Positions 9,014-18,114 of a stretch of 64,000 nt of DNA are shown here, in pieces. The position numbers and the translations under genes are program-made. The notes below the pieces were generated by a model. It did not search any database. It was not told where the DNA came from and saw only the letters and a list, made by a program, of their open reading frames with translations. The DNA is from Trichocoleus desertorum ATA4-8-CV12 (GTDB lineage Bacteria > Cyanobacteriota > Cyanobacteriia > FACHB-46), in assembly GCA_019358975.1 (NCBI GenBank), contig JAHHIL010000001.1, positions 372,001-436,000 on the forward strand. The letters are read 5' to 3'. Each line of letters begins with the position of its first letter. Positions within the stretch are counted from its first letter, which is position 1.

Positions 9014-11587
9014 CTACAGTCGTGGCAGAATTTCGGGTAGCAAATGACCTGGCAATAGAGATAGCGCTAAGTTCTGGCCTTGCAGACCGCACTCGCTGTA
9101 AAAAGCCCGTACTGTTTGTAGAACATAGCCTAGCGCTGTCTGGTGAAACTCAGGTTGTTGCTGCCATCCCTGTAAGGCTTGGAGATGGTGGCGCAGAGAT
9201 GCTTCTAAATGAGCAGACCGAGCAGGGACAGGGATAGCACCTGCTTGGTTAGTCGCCACTTGGTAGTGGGCTAAACCCAGATTGTTGTGAGTGGCATACA
9301 AATCAAACGTGAGCTTAGTGCCAGCGCCCTGAGGAGTTTGGTTCAGTTGTTCTACGGTGCTTAAAGCGGTTTCATAAGCTGCGATCGCCGATCGTAATGC
9401 TGCCTGATAAGCTTCAGGTTGGTCTTTAGAGCGGTTAGCGAGGTGCCAGTAAGCTGTGCCTAAATTGTTTTGTGTCGCAGCATAGGCGGCGGGATTTACC
9501 TCGGCAGTGCGATAAATCAGGGCAATGCGGTAGCAACTAATAGCCAAATTGAGAAACTCTTCCGGTTGCTCGTGCTGGGCCAAATTCCAGTAAGCCGTGC
9601 CCAAATTGTTTTGGATCATGGCGTAGTGCAATGGCTCTTGCTCTGGATTGTAGAAGCTGAGCGATTCGTTGTAGGCGACAATGGCTTGCTTGAGATGCAA
9701 GGCGGGTTGATGGTGTTGCGCCAAGTGCCAGTAAGCCGTACCCAGATTATTTTGGGTTGAAGCATACTTTGACGGTTCTGACTCTGGCTTGCGATGGCGC
9801 AGTGCTTCCTCGTAGGCGGTAATCGAGCATTGCAAATTCTCGATTGGTTCTCGGTAGCGGGCTAAGTCTCCATAGGCTGCCCCTAGGTTGTTCTGAATCA
9901 TGGCGTAGGATTGCGGCTGCTGCTCCGAACTAATGTGAGTCAGCGCTAAGTGGTAAGCAGCAATGCCTTGCTCCAAATAAAGCAACCGTTGTTCGGGGGT
10001 GGGAGGAAACCGAGACAACATCCAATAGAGATTGCCTAGGTCATTGAGAATATCGGGAACTAAAGCCGAAGATTCTTCCAAATGAATTAAAGCTTGTTCG
10101 TAGGCTTGAATTGCGATCGCCAACTGTTGGGGAGAATTGTGTCCTTGCTCAATGCGATCGCGATAAAAATTACCCAGAGTGCGATAGTTAACGGCTAGTG
10201 CGGTAGTTTCAGCTTGCTGCTGATGTAATTGCTCTAGATGCCGCAACATCCGTAAAGGTGGAAAGTCTTCTAAAGCGGCAACTAAGGGAGCAGGTAAAGT
10301 AGTGTGGAGGCGGGAGAGAGAGGGAACTGGAGTATTGGCTGGTAGCGCTGCCGTTCCCCCTATCTCTTGGATCGCCGCTGTCAGAATCAAATTGACAAGT
10401 TCGGTGGCAATCGCTGGGAGCAGACCCTCCGGCGCGGAATTGGTTAACTCTGATTGGTTTGCTGTTGGGCTTGGTATTGGGCTTGCTGTCGGGGCAACAG
10501 ACGCTTGAGATTTAGGCTCCGGTGCAACCGTAGGAACTGGCTGCGGTTCTGAAGCGGGTGGTTCTGAGTGGAACCCAGAGCGAGCGGGTAGGTTGTTGAC
10601 TGTGAACTGGCTCGTCGGCGTGGCACCACTAGAAACATGAACGCTCCAAGAGTTGGGTGCAGAAGAGACTGGAGCAGTAGCTAAACGATCGTTTGTCGTT
10701 TCTCCTGTCGTTGCCTCTGGGGCTGCATCCGACTCGTCCCCCAAGTTGCCAAAGGCTAACTCTTCCGCCAATAAATCCCGTAAACTAATTGGTGCATCTG
10801 CGGGCTGCTGGTTGGCAGGTGTGACCGAAAGAGGCGTAGCGGGAGCTGCGATCGCGGGTTGGGAGCGCTTTGGAGTGGGCTGAGCGGGGAGAGTGGCTGA
10901 CTGGCCTGAATGACTGTGTTTGGGTTGGGAAGCAATGACTGAAAGCGGTGTGGGTTCTCCGACAAACTCAAATACGCCAGTACGCCAACCCCAAAATTCT
11001 GGAGCAGACTGTTGAATTGCTCGAAACCAGGGATGAGGCACCCACAGCAACAAGCTGGCTTCCAAAGTGGGTAAGCTGCGATCGCACCCTTGGAGGTAGC
11101 TGAGAAACAGCCGCTGTACCGCAGCCGATTGTCGCGTCAGGCGCTCAGTCCCCAAAATCTGGAAGCTGGGGGTCAATGACTCTGTTCCCGATCCTTTCGG
11201 TAACGGATGACGAGCTAACCACTGACCCACCTGAGCGATCGGATTGGGGTCGTTGAGGTTGAGGTTGAGCGTGACGAGTTGAGGGTAATCTGAAGCAGGC
11301 CCAGCCTCTACAGGGTGACGTGCGGTTGCCGAGGCAGCAGGATAGGCGAGTTCAGCATGGAGCCGAGCTGCTAAGCGATTCCGTAGGGCTAGATCATCGC
11401 AGACCGCCACAAAAATTTGACGGCGTAAGTGTAAACTCAGCGCTCGCTTTAAACGCTGATAACTTTGCCGATTCAAATGTGAACTGGTTTGATTCGGCCC
11501 AGTCATGCGGAGCAATGGGGAGTGGCGATCAGCTAGTTGCACCAACAATACCCTTAATCGTGGCGAGGAAATCTGGAGGTATAACAC
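9014..11587 (-). CDS. Large tetratricopeptide-repeat protein with degenerate NTPase-like N-terminus
   Basis: 857 residues in three parts. Residues about 38-205 look like a P-loop-type fold (QIFVAVCDDLALRNRLAARL, LVTLNLNLND, FQILGTERLT, ASLLLWVPHPWF, APEFWGWRTGVFEF) but have no Walker A glycine loop. The APEFWGWRTGVFEF segment resembles the end of the NTPase region in some cyanobacterial STAND-type proteins. Residues about 210-400 are a Pro/Ser/Ala/Thr-rich linker. The rest contains at least six TPRs with the recurring NNLGTAYWHLAQ and AIAAYEEAL signatures, so it probably scaffolds other proteins. GTG at 11587 has GAGGAA upstream; ATG at 11506 is the alternative. It converges with the USP gene, stop codons about 12 bases apart. 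Function unknown. Confidence 0.75.
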   Translation of the reverse strand: MLYLQISSPRLRVLLVQLADRHSPLLRMTGPNQTSSHLNRQSYQRLKRALSLHLRRQIFVAVCDDLALRNRLAARLHAELAYPAASATARHPVEAGPASDYPQLVTLNLNLNDPNPIAQVGQWLARHPLPKGSGTESLTPSFQILGTERLTRQSAAVQRLFLSYLQGCDRSLPTLEASLLLWVPHPWFRAIQQSAPEFWGWRTGVFEFVGEPTPLSVIASQPKHSHSGQSATLPAQPTPKRSQPAIAAPATPLSVTPANQQPADAPISLRDLLAEELAFGNLGDESDAAPEATTGETTNDRLATAPVSSAPNSWSVHVSSGATPTSQFTVNNLPARSGFHSEPPASEPQPVPTVAPEPKSQASVAPTASPIPSPTANQSELTNSAPEGLLPAIATELVNLILTAAIQEIGGTAALPANTPVPSLSRLHTTLPAPLVAALEDFPPLRMLRHLEQLHQQQAETTALAVNYRTLGNFYRDRIEQGHNSPQQLAIAIQAYEQALIHLEESSALVPDILNDLGNLYWMLSRFPPTPEQRLLYLEQGIAAYHLALTHISSEQQPQSYAMIQNNLGAAYGDLARYREPIENLQCSITAYEEALRHRKPESEPSKYASTQNNLGTAYWHLAQHHQPALHLKQAIVAYNESLSFYNPEQEPLHYAMIQNNLGTAYWNLAQHEQPEEFLNLAISCYRIALIYRTAEVNPAAYAATQNNLGTAYWHLANRSKDQPEAYQAALRSAIAAYETALSTVEQLNQTPQGAGTKLTFDLYATHNNLGLAHYQVATNQAGAIPVPARSAHLEASLRHHLQALQGWQQQPEFHQTALGYVLQTVRAFYSECGLQGQNLALSLLPGHLLPEILPRL

Positions 11588-11770
11588 TCTTCAAATTCCT
11601 CAAGCTCGATTCAGGACTAAAGCTTGATTTTGACGAAGTTTTAACGTAATGCGATCGCAATAATCAATAAACTTGGGGTGGCAACCCATAGCAAAAAGCC
11701 AGGTCGCCCAAAATAAGCAATACCTGACCTATCTTTATATTTTATGTAAGCTTTGAAGCTTAGTTTTTTA

Positions 11771-11950
11771 CTAACTTAGGTTGGATACAGAGAAGGCGAC
11801 GAAGATTAACCCACTAACTAACACCGCTCCTACAACTCCCAAAATAAAGAAGTTTCTTTGCTGGGTTTTAGTTGGGGGTTCTGCTTGATACATCTTTGGC
11901 TCAACGGCGAAGTTATTTAAGCGTCCACCTTCCTCGGTCGTATAACGCAT
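11771..11950 (-). CDS. psb34: Photosystem II assembly protein Psb34
   Basis: A 59-residue protein starting MRYTTEEGGRLNNFAVEPK. That N-terminus is nearly identical to the Synechocystis Ssl1498/Psb34 family as I recall it. The cytosolic N-terminal arm is followed by one membrane helix (about 34-54, FFILGVVGAVLVSGLIFVAF). Psb34 binds photosystem II assembly intermediates near CP47 during the step from RC47 to complete PSII. The ATG is at 11950 and the TAA at 11771-11773. It stands alone between the TPR gene and thiO-thiG with its own spacers on both sides. Confidence 0.93.
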   Translation of the reverse strand: MRYTTEEGGRLNNFAVEPKMYQAEPPTKTQQRNFFILGVVGAVLVSGLIFVAFSVSNLS

Positions 11951-12063
11951 GAATAGAACCCTCAGTTTTTGTATTAACTAACTGTAACAAAAATTAGGAA
12001 AATACTCTCGCTCCTAAGTTAGAAAGAGTTAGAAACTGAAAAATGCTCAAATTTACTTCAGAT

Positions 12064-14097
12064 CTACTGAGTAATGGTGCCTGTGAGAGGTGAGCTAGCG
12101 CTGGCGTAGCTTTTCACCGGAATACGGCCTGCTAGGTAAGCTAACCGACCTGCTTCCGCTGCTAATCCCATGCCTCTCGCCATTGCTACCGGATTTTGCG
12201 CTTCGGCGATCGCGGTGTTAATCAATAAAGCTGAAGCTCCCATTTCCATTGCCTGAGCGGCTTCGCTAGGTGCGCCTAAACCTGCATCTACCACGACAGG
12301 CACTTGGGCGTTCTCAATAATGATCTGGATATTGGCAGCATTTTTGATGCCTTGCCCAGAGCCAATTGGGGAACCTAAAGGCATTACCGTGGCACAGCCT
12401 ACTTCTTCCAACCGTTTAGCCAAAAGGGGGTCAGCGTTGATGTAGGGCAACACGGCAAACCCTTCTTTGACCAGTTGCTCTGCCGCTTCTAGAGTGCCAA
12501 TGGGGTCGGGTAGCAGGTATTTGGTATCTGGAATCACTTCCAATTTGACAAAATTATTATCTTCCTGGCCCAAGAGTTTTGCCATTTCTCGGCCTAAACG
12601 GGCGACCCGAATCGCTTCCTCTGCCGTTTTGCAGCCTGCAGTGTTGGGCAACATCCAGATTTTGCTCCAGTCCAGTGCTTCGGCTAAGCCTTCATGGCCT
12701 GGGGCTTTAGTTTGCACTCGTCGCACTGCCACCGTCACAATTTCACAACCACTCGCCACGACACTCTGCTGCATGTCGGCAATGCTGCGATATTTGCCAG
12801 TCCCCGTCATCAGTCGGGAGCGAAAGGATCGCCCAGCAATTACTAAGGGGCTATCTAGCGTCGTGATATCGGCTTGGGGTAAAGGAGGAGCAGCGTGAGT
12901 TAACACAGAATTAGACCTTGGGAGAACGTGGGTAGAAGAACTAAGGGCAGCAGGAGTTAAAGCTGCTAACGAAACAGGGGGAGTCGAGGGTTTCGTTTGA
13001 TGAAAGCGCTGCCAACTAAAATGCTCCAGCAATGGATCGAGTTGTTGGGCGATCGCATCGGCAATCAGTTGAGCGGTGATTGGGGCTAATAAAATACCAT
13101 TCCGGTATTGCCCTGTGGCAAGTAGCAGGTTAGCGCAACCACTGGTTCCTAAAATTGGCAGCTCATCAGGCGTTGCGGGCCGAAAACCCCACCACAACTC
13201 TTGTAAGGCGAACTCTTGTAAGGCTGGATACAGTCGGATGGCTTGTGCAAGTAGCTGCTGAATGCCTGCGGGGGTATTGTTGGGAGTAAAACCAACCTCT
13301 TCACTGGTAGCTCCAATAATAATGCGACCATCTTGGCGCGGCACGATGTAAAGATCGGAGCCAAACAGAACTCGTCGTAATGCTAAGCCCTGAGGTGAGT
13401 CAGGTGACTTTACCGCTAACATTTGGCCTTTGCGAGGCTGCACTGGAATCGGCAGTAGTTCATTCGACCAAGCCCCTGTGGCTAAGACGTAATGTTTGGC
13501 TTGCCAATCTCCTACAGAAGTTTGGACGCTGACGACTTGGCGCTGTTGCTGCTGAATGGCTTGGACGCTGACGCCATCCTGAATATTCACGCCGAGGGTT
13601 TGGGCGGCAATCCACAAAGTTTGGGTGAGGGCGCGGTTATCGACTTGGGCATCTTCTGGAAACCACCAACCGCCCACTACCTCTGAGCCTAAACCTGCCT
13701 GGTATTGGTGAATTACAGCTTGATCTAGCCATTGCGCTTCGGTTCCGGAGGCTTGGGCGATCGCAGCGGCCTCTCTTAGAGCTGCTCTGGCATCTGTTGC
13801 GTAGACGGGAGCCAAAATGCCACAAGGCCAATAGCCTGTCTTGGCACCCGTCAGTTCCTCCAGCTTGCGAATCCACTCTGGGTAAAGTTGGCGCGATCGC
13901 AAGCACAACTCCAGCATTGCCCCTGGAGGAATGCCTTCGGCTTGAGGTGCTAACATCCCCGCAGCGGCGTGAGCGGCGGCTTGCTTAAAGTCACGGCTGA
14001 GAATTGTCACCGTTGCTCCCCGCAATTTCAGCTCAATCGCGATCGCAAGGCCAACGATGCCGCCGCCAATGATAAGAACGTCACTGGTTGTATTCAT
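12064..14097 (-). CDS. thiO-thiG: Bifunctional glycine oxidase ThiO / thiazole synthase ThiG
   Basis: A fusion that makes the thiazole half of thiamin. The N-terminal ThiO domain (about 1-350) has the FAD-binding [18 protein letters not shown] motif and family motifs [12 protein letters not shown] and RKGQMLAV; it oxidises glycine to iminoglycine. A Ser/Thr/Pro linker follows. The C-terminal ThiG domain begins at [23 protein letters not shown] and contains [36 protein letters not shown] and [10 protein letters not shown]; it condenses iminoglycine, deoxyxylulose phosphate and ThiS thiocarboxylate. The fusion is known in cyanobacteria and would channel unstable iminoglycine. I place the start at ATG 14097 because the upstream in-frame start at 14172 would run into the preceding gene. 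thiS is not adjacent. Confidence 0.93.
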   Translation of the reverse strand: MNTTSDVLIIGGGIVGLAIAIELKLRGATVTILSRDFKQAAAHAAAGMLAPQAEGIPPGAMLELCLRSRQLYPEWIRKLEELTGAKTGYWPCGILAPVYATDARAALREAAAIAQASGTEAQWLDQAVIHQYQAGLGSEVVGGWWFPEDAQVDNRALTQTLWIAAQTLGVNIQDGVSVQAIQQQQRQVVSVQTSVGDWQAKHYVLATGAWSNELLPIPVQPRKGQMLAVKSPDSPQGLALRRVLFGSDLYIVPRQDGRIIIGATSEEVGFTPNNTPAGIQQLLAQAIRLYPALQEFALQELWWGFRPATPDELPILGTSGCANLLLATGQYRNGILLAPITAQLIADAIAQQLDPLLEHFSWQRFHQTKPSTPPVSLAALTPAALSSSTHVLPRSNSVLTHAAPPLPQADITTLDSPLVIAGRSFRSRLMTGTGKYRSIADMQQSVVASGCEIVTVAVRRVQTKAPGHEGLAEALDWSKIWMLPNTAGCKTAEEAIRVARLGREMAKLLGQEDNNFVKLEVIPDTKYLLPDPIGTLEAAEQLVKEGFAVLPYINADPLLAKRLEEVGCATVMPLGSPIGSGQGIKNAANIQIIIENAQVPVVVDAGLGAPSEAAQAMEMGASALLINTAIAEAQNPVAMARGMGLAAEAGRLAYLAGRIPVKSYASASSPLTGTITQ

Positions 14098-14137
14098 GCA
14101 ACAAGCTGAAATTGAGTCACAATTAACCAAGTTAGGA

Positions 14138-14551
14138 TTACCAAAGCGCTGGAACTGGCTTACTACCTGCACCTACAGCCCTAGGAGCGGTTGTAGTAGT
14201 GCCGCCACCAGCACTCGATCCGGTGGTGCCTGTAGCGGATGTACCACTGGGTTGGGTGGTCGTTGTGGTGGTTGTGGTGCCAGAAGTACCTGTACCAGAA
14301 GCAGCGGTACCAGAAGCACCTGTATTAGAAGTACCTGTTTGGCTGGCAGGGACTGATCGGGTGGGTTGATTCGTTGAACCTTGAGTAGTTTGGCCCACAC
14401 TCCGCACTTGACCCGCAGGAGCAGCACTGGAAGAAGGATCGGCTGGCCCTCCAATCTGTTGAGCCGAGTTGCGAGAGCGCAAGGCAATGAATGCTCCCAG
14501 CAAGATAGCAAAAACTATCAGTCCAATTACCGCTTTTAGTAAGTCATTCAT
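14138..14551 (-). CDS. Membrane-anchored Thr/Ser/Gly-rich low-complexity protein
   Basis: 137 residues. One N-terminal membrane helix (about 5-24, [20 protein letters not shown]) is followed by a basic RSR stop-transfer and a tail of Ser, Thr, Gly, Pro and Ala with runs of Thr and SGT/GTS near-repeats. No catalytic motif. The tail probably is disordered and lies outside the cytoplasm or in a thylakoid lumen, but topology is inferred only. A good ribosome site (AAGGAAAA) precedes the ATG. It lies between the ferredoxin gene and thiO-thiG on the same strand, so the three could share a transcript. Not a family I recognise; the composition makes homology weak evidence. Confidence 0.65.
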   Translation of the reverse strand: MNDLLKAVIGLIVFAILLGAFIALRSRNSAQQIGGPADPSSSAAPAGQVRSVGQTTQGSTNQPTRSVPASQTGTSNTGASGTAASGTGTSGTTTTTTTTQPSGTSATGTTGSSAGGGTTTTAPRAVGAGSKPVPALW

Positions 14552-14583
14552 TGGTGTTTTCCTTCCCCAAACCTTTCTTCAGT

Positions 14584-14922
14584 CTATCCTTCTGGAGTCC
14601 ACAGCGGTTGAGTGCCTTGGCCCCAAAATCCATCAAACTTGGTGACTCGAATATCCCCTAGCACTTTGGTTTGACAGGCCAGTCGGCGATTTTGGCTAGT
14701 GTCATGGGGTGGCAAAGACCGCCGAGTGCGATCGCGCCAGTTGGGTTCCGCAACCTCGCCCTCAACCTCAACGGCACAAGTACCGCAGCTACCTAAACCA
14801 TGACAGTTGATGAAGCTGGCGTTGCCATTATGCAAAGCAACGTTATTTTGAAGCAAAACCTGACGGAGATTGGCTCCGCGATCGCAGATAAATGTTTTCC
14901 CTTGAGCTGTAATCTGCGGCAT
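14584..14922 (-). CDS. 2Fe-2S ferredoxin-like protein
   Basis: 112-residue soluble electron carrier of the beta-grasp ferredoxin fold. The cluster ligands are visible as INCHGLGSCGTCAVEVEG (C-x5-C-x2-C spacing) with the fourth Cys in RRLACQTKVLGD. It differs from photosynthetic PetF ferredoxin (C-x4-C-x2-C) and resembles the adrenodoxin/chlorosome-type 2Fe-2S proteins often annotated only as ferredoxin in cyanobacteria. The extra tail KFDGFWGQGTQPLWTPEG is Trp-rich. It is divergent from citramalate synthase, with a roughly 100-base shared promoter region. Redox partner unknown. Confidence 0.85.
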   Translation of the reverse strand: MPQITAQGKTFICDRGANLRQVLLQNNVALHNGNASFINCHGLGSCGTCAVEVEGEVAEPNWRDRTRRSLPPHDTSQNRRLACQTKVLGDIRVTKFDGFWGQGTQPLWTPEG

Positions 14923-15030
14923 AATTTTGAGCTACGTGAACCAACGATCACCTTACAGCTTTAAAGTTTAAATTTCTCTACGCTTTTTGAAACATTTTAA
15001 TTCCATCCTTCCTCAGCTTTGGCTTCTTCC

Positions 15031-16695
15031 ATGACCTCACCATCTTCTCCCCAGCTTTGGATCTACGACACTACCTTGCGAGATGGGGCTCAACGCGAAG
15101 GGCTATCTCTATCCTTAGAAGATAAACTCCGCATTGCCCGCCAACTCGACCAACTAGGAGTGCCGTTTATTGAGGGAGGATGGCCCGGAGCGAATCCCAA
15201 GGATGTGCAGTTCTTCTGGCAAATCAAAGAAACACCACTGGCTCAAGCGGAAGTGGTGGCGTTTTGTTTTACCCGTCGTCCCGGAAAAACTGCGGCCACT
15301 GACCCGATGCTGCAACCCTTGCTAGCCGCAGGCACTCACTGGGTGACGATTGTGGGCAAATCCTGGGATCTGCATGTGACTGAAGGGCTAAAAACGACGC
15401 TAGAAGAAAATCTAGCGATGATCCAGGACACGATCGCCTACCTCCGCAGCCAAGAGCGACGAGTGATCTACGATGCGGAGCACTGGTTTGATGGCTATAA
15501 GCACAACCCCGACTATGCCCTAGAAACTCTAGAAACAGCGATCGCGGCGGGGGCTGAGTGGTTGGTTTTGTGTGACACCAACGGTGGAAGCTTGCCCCAC
15601 GAAATTAGTCAAACTTTGCGAGAGGTCAAACAGCGCTTAAGGGAACGGCAGGTCGCTAGTGGCCAAGGTGTTAATGCTCCCTTACCCCCTTTGGGCATTC
15701 ATACCCACAACGATACAGAGATGGCCGTAGCCAATGCGATCGCAGCAGTGATGGAAGGGGCACAGATGGTACAGGGTACGATCAACGGCTATGGCGAACG
15801 CTGCGGTAATGCCAACCTTTGCTCTCTGATTCCTAACCTGCAACTGAAACTGGGCTACTCCTGCCTAGCACCGGAAAAACTGGCAACTTTGGCTCAGATG
15901 AGTCGGTTTGTCAGTGAAGTGGTGAACTTGGCTCCCGATGACCATGCTCCTTATGTAGGACTGTCTGCCTTTGCCCATAAAGGGGGCTTGCATGTCAGCG
16001 CCGTAGAGCGCAATCCCATCACTTACGAGCATATCCAGCCAGAGTTAGTCGGCAACAACCGCCGGATTGTCATCTCTGACCAAGCAGGGCTGAGCAATAT
16101 TTTGGCGAAGGCCCGGAGCCTCAGCATTGAACTTGACCCTCAAGACCCCACCTATCGCCAAATTCTGCAACACCTGAAAAATTTGGAGCATGAAGGCTAT
16201 CAATTTGAAGCCGCCGAAGCCAGCTTTGAGCTATTGATGCGGGAAGCGCTAGGCCAACGACAGCAGCCATTTCAACTAAAGAGTTGGCAAGTTCACTACC
16301 ACATGATGCCTGACACCGATCCCGCTCAAAGTTTGTCTCTGGCGACGGTGAAATTAGCAGTAGATGGCCAAGATATCCTAGAAGCAGCAGAGGGAAATGG
16401 TCCAGTGTCAGCTCTCGATACCGCTCTGCGTAAAGCCTTGGTGAACTTTTACCCAGAAATTGAGAGTTTTTACCTCACCGATTACAAGGTGCGGATTTTG
16501 GATGGCGGGTCGGGCACGTCTGCCAAAACTCGCGTGCTGATTGAATCGAGCAACGGCTATCAACGCTGGACGACGGTCGGCGTCTCGACCAATATTCTGC
16601 AAGCGTCTTACCAGGCTGTGGTGGAAGGGTTAGAGTACGGCCTGCTACTGCAATGCCCCGCTAAGCTAGCGCTCCCCACAGCCCCACAAATCTAA
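15031..16695 (+). CDS. cimA: (R)-citramalate synthase
   Basis: Condenses acetyl-CoA with pyruvate to (R)-citramalate, the entry to the threonine-independent isoleucine route. The N-terminal TIM-barrel catalytic domain has IYDTTLRDGAQREG, the metal-binding HTHND motif and the conserved GTINGYGERCGNANL loop. The C-terminal LeuA-type regulatory domain (about 420-540) includes LDTALRKAL and LTDYKVRILDGGSGTSAKTRV. The length fits CimA/AksA-type enzymes better than 2-isopropylmalate synthase, and the spacing of GGWPGANPKD supports citramalate. I choose ATG 15031 over an in-frame TTG at 15019. C-terminal domains of this kind usually give feedback inhibition by isoleucine. Confidence 0.9.
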   Translation: MTSPSSPQLWIYDTTLRDGAQREGLSLSLEDKLRIARQLDQLGVPFIEGGWPGANPKDVQFFWQIKETPLAQAEVVAFCFTRRPGKTAATDPMLQPLLAAGTHWVTIVGKSWDLHVTEGLKTTLEENLAMIQDTIAYLRSQERRVIYDAEHWFDGYKHNPDYALETLETAIAAGAEWLVLCDTNGGSLPHEISQTLREVKQRLRERQVASGQGVNAPLPPLGIHTHNDTEMAVANAIAAVMEGAQMVQGTINGYGERCGNANLCSLIPNLQLKLGYSCLAPEKLATLAQMSRFVSEVVNLAPDDHAPYVGLSAFAHKGGLHVSAVERNPITYEHIQPELVGNNRRIVISDQAGLSNILAKARSLSIELDPQDPTYRQILQHLKNLEHEGYQFEAAEASFELLMREALGQRQQPFQLKSWQVHYHMMPDTDPAQSLSLATVKLAVDGQDILEAAEGNGPVSALDTALRKALVNFYPEIESFYLTDYKVRILDGGSGTSAKTRVLIESSNGYQRWTTVGVSTNILQASYQAVVEGLEYGLLLQCPAKLALPTAPQI

Positions 16696-16866
16696 CGGGG
16701 TGAAGTAGTGGTAACTTCGTTGAGAAACAAAATCGGAAAGGCTCCAACCCCTGGTGCTAGCCCCGCTACAAGGCTACCGAGCACTCCCAAATAAAACACA
16801 GGCAGTTGAGCGAGGCTTTAGGCTTTGGAGCATGGCAGTAAAGCTAGAGGAACTCAAGGAAGTCGG

Positions 16867-18114
16867 CTACGTTTGACTGTAAGTCCGCCCGCGCCACTGA
16901 ATTGAGGTTTGGGTAGACGACAACCAAATGCGGAGCACTGCCAAGGGGTCGGCTAAGGGAGAGAGCCAGAATAGCCAAGCTGCTTTAGCCTGGGTGAAAT
17001 CGTAAGAAGGTGCGATCGCCCAGAGCAATCCAACCCGCATGACTAGCAAGCCCAGGTTTAAGCCTAAAGCCGCAACCACAGGTAAAGAACCAATTCCCAG
17101 ACTGACCCAGCTCAGCAAAATCAGCGTTAAGGGCACTGGTAATCCCTGCACAGCGGCGAGTAGCCATAGGTCACCCCAAATCTGACCACGGGCTGCTGCA
17201 TCCTTGAGGTCGAGCGATCGCCCCCATTCGCGCCAAGTCTCCGCTGCTCCTTCGTACATTCGTACCTTCAGCAACTTGGAGCCATCAAAGAATCCCACCT
17301 TGGCGCCTTGGGCAGCCGCATAACGAGCCAGCGTGACATCATCACAGAAGGAGTTGCGAGCACTACTGTAACCGCCTAGCGCTGCCAAAACCGATCGACG
17401 GCTCAGGAAGCATTGCCCATTCGCCATGACTCGCTCGGCTGAATTGTTAGTTTCTCCGGCAGGACCAAAGCGATACACCAACGTCATCAATAGAGCGGGT
17501 TGCAGCCACAGCTCTCCCGGATACTTCAAGATGAATTGGGGTGCCAAGGAAAGAATGTCGTAGCCTTCCGCGATCGCGGTCTTCACCAAACTGCTAACTA
17601 AGCCAGGGTTTAGGTGAGTATCAGCATCTATCCCTACTACCCAATCGCTTTGTTCCGAGCTTTGGACGAAGCCCGTATGTAAAGCCCAAGGCCGCCCTAC
17701 CCAACCCGGAGGTAACGGATCATCCGTCAGCAACCGGAAGCGCGGATCTGCTTGACCCGCTCGTTTAACCAGATCTGGAGTGCCATCTTGAGAACGGCTG
17801 TCCACCACCAAAACTTCTCGCACTTCATAGCTTTGCTGGCTCAAACTGGCGAGACAAGGCCCAATTCGTTCTGCTTCGTTGAGCGTAGGAACGACAATGC
17901 TGACCTTTCCCAGCAGTTCTGGACTAGGTTTCTGAGGCTGTAAGGGAGGGTGACGATTGGGACCGCGCAGCAAACGGGACAGCAAAATCGCGACAGCAGG
18001 AACTTGTAGCAGTAGCAGGACAAGGGCGATCGCTCCGGTAACAGAACCATCTCCTTGTCCACTGAACGCTACCGGAGTCAAAGCGAATCCATACAAAACG
18101 AAACTGAGATTCAC
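16867..18114 (-). CDS. cruG: Carotenoid 2-O-glycosyltransferase CruG-like
   Basis: Family 2 glycosyltransferase, 415 residues, membrane-bound. One N-terminal helix precedes the catalytic domain: SIVVPTLNEAERIGPCLASL, EVLVVDSRSQDGT, the metal-binding IDADTHLNPG and the CDDVTLARYA acceptor-site motif. Two to three hydrophobic helices close the protein. The ATG overlaps the stop of the CruF-type gene by 4 bases, giving translational coupling. CruF and CruG are adjacent in cyanobacteria that make myxoxanthophyll; CruG adds the sugar to the 2' hydroxyl after CruF hydrates the 1',2' double bond. The assignment rests on this pairing plus the GT2 motifs; the sugar added cannot be told from sequence. 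Confidence 0.83.
   Translation of the reverse strand: MNLSFVLYGFALTPVAFSGQGDGSVTGAIALVLLLLQVPAVAILLSRLLRGPNRHPPLQPQKPSPELLGKVSIVVPTLNEAERIGPCLASLSQQSYEVREVLVVDSRSQDGTPDLVKRAGQADPRFRLLTDDPLPPGWVGRPWALHTGFVQSSEQSDWVVGIDADTHLNPGLVSSLVKTAIAEGYDILSLAPQFILKYPGELWLQPALLMTLVYRFGPAGETNNSAERVMANGQCFLSRRSVLAALGGYSSARNSFCDDVTLARYAAAQGAKVGFFDGSKLLKVRMYEGAAETWREWGRSLDLKDAAARGQIWGDLWLLAAVQGLPVPLTLILLSWVSLGIGSLPVVAALGLNLGLLVMRVGLLWAIAPSYDFTQAKAAWLFWLSPLADPLAVLRIWLSSTQTSIQWRGRTYSQT

Noticed and set aside
14098-14172. Longer N-terminus for ThiO-ThiG starting at 14172
   Set aside because: It would overlap the end of the preceding gene, and the FAD-binding motif fits a start at ATG 14097.
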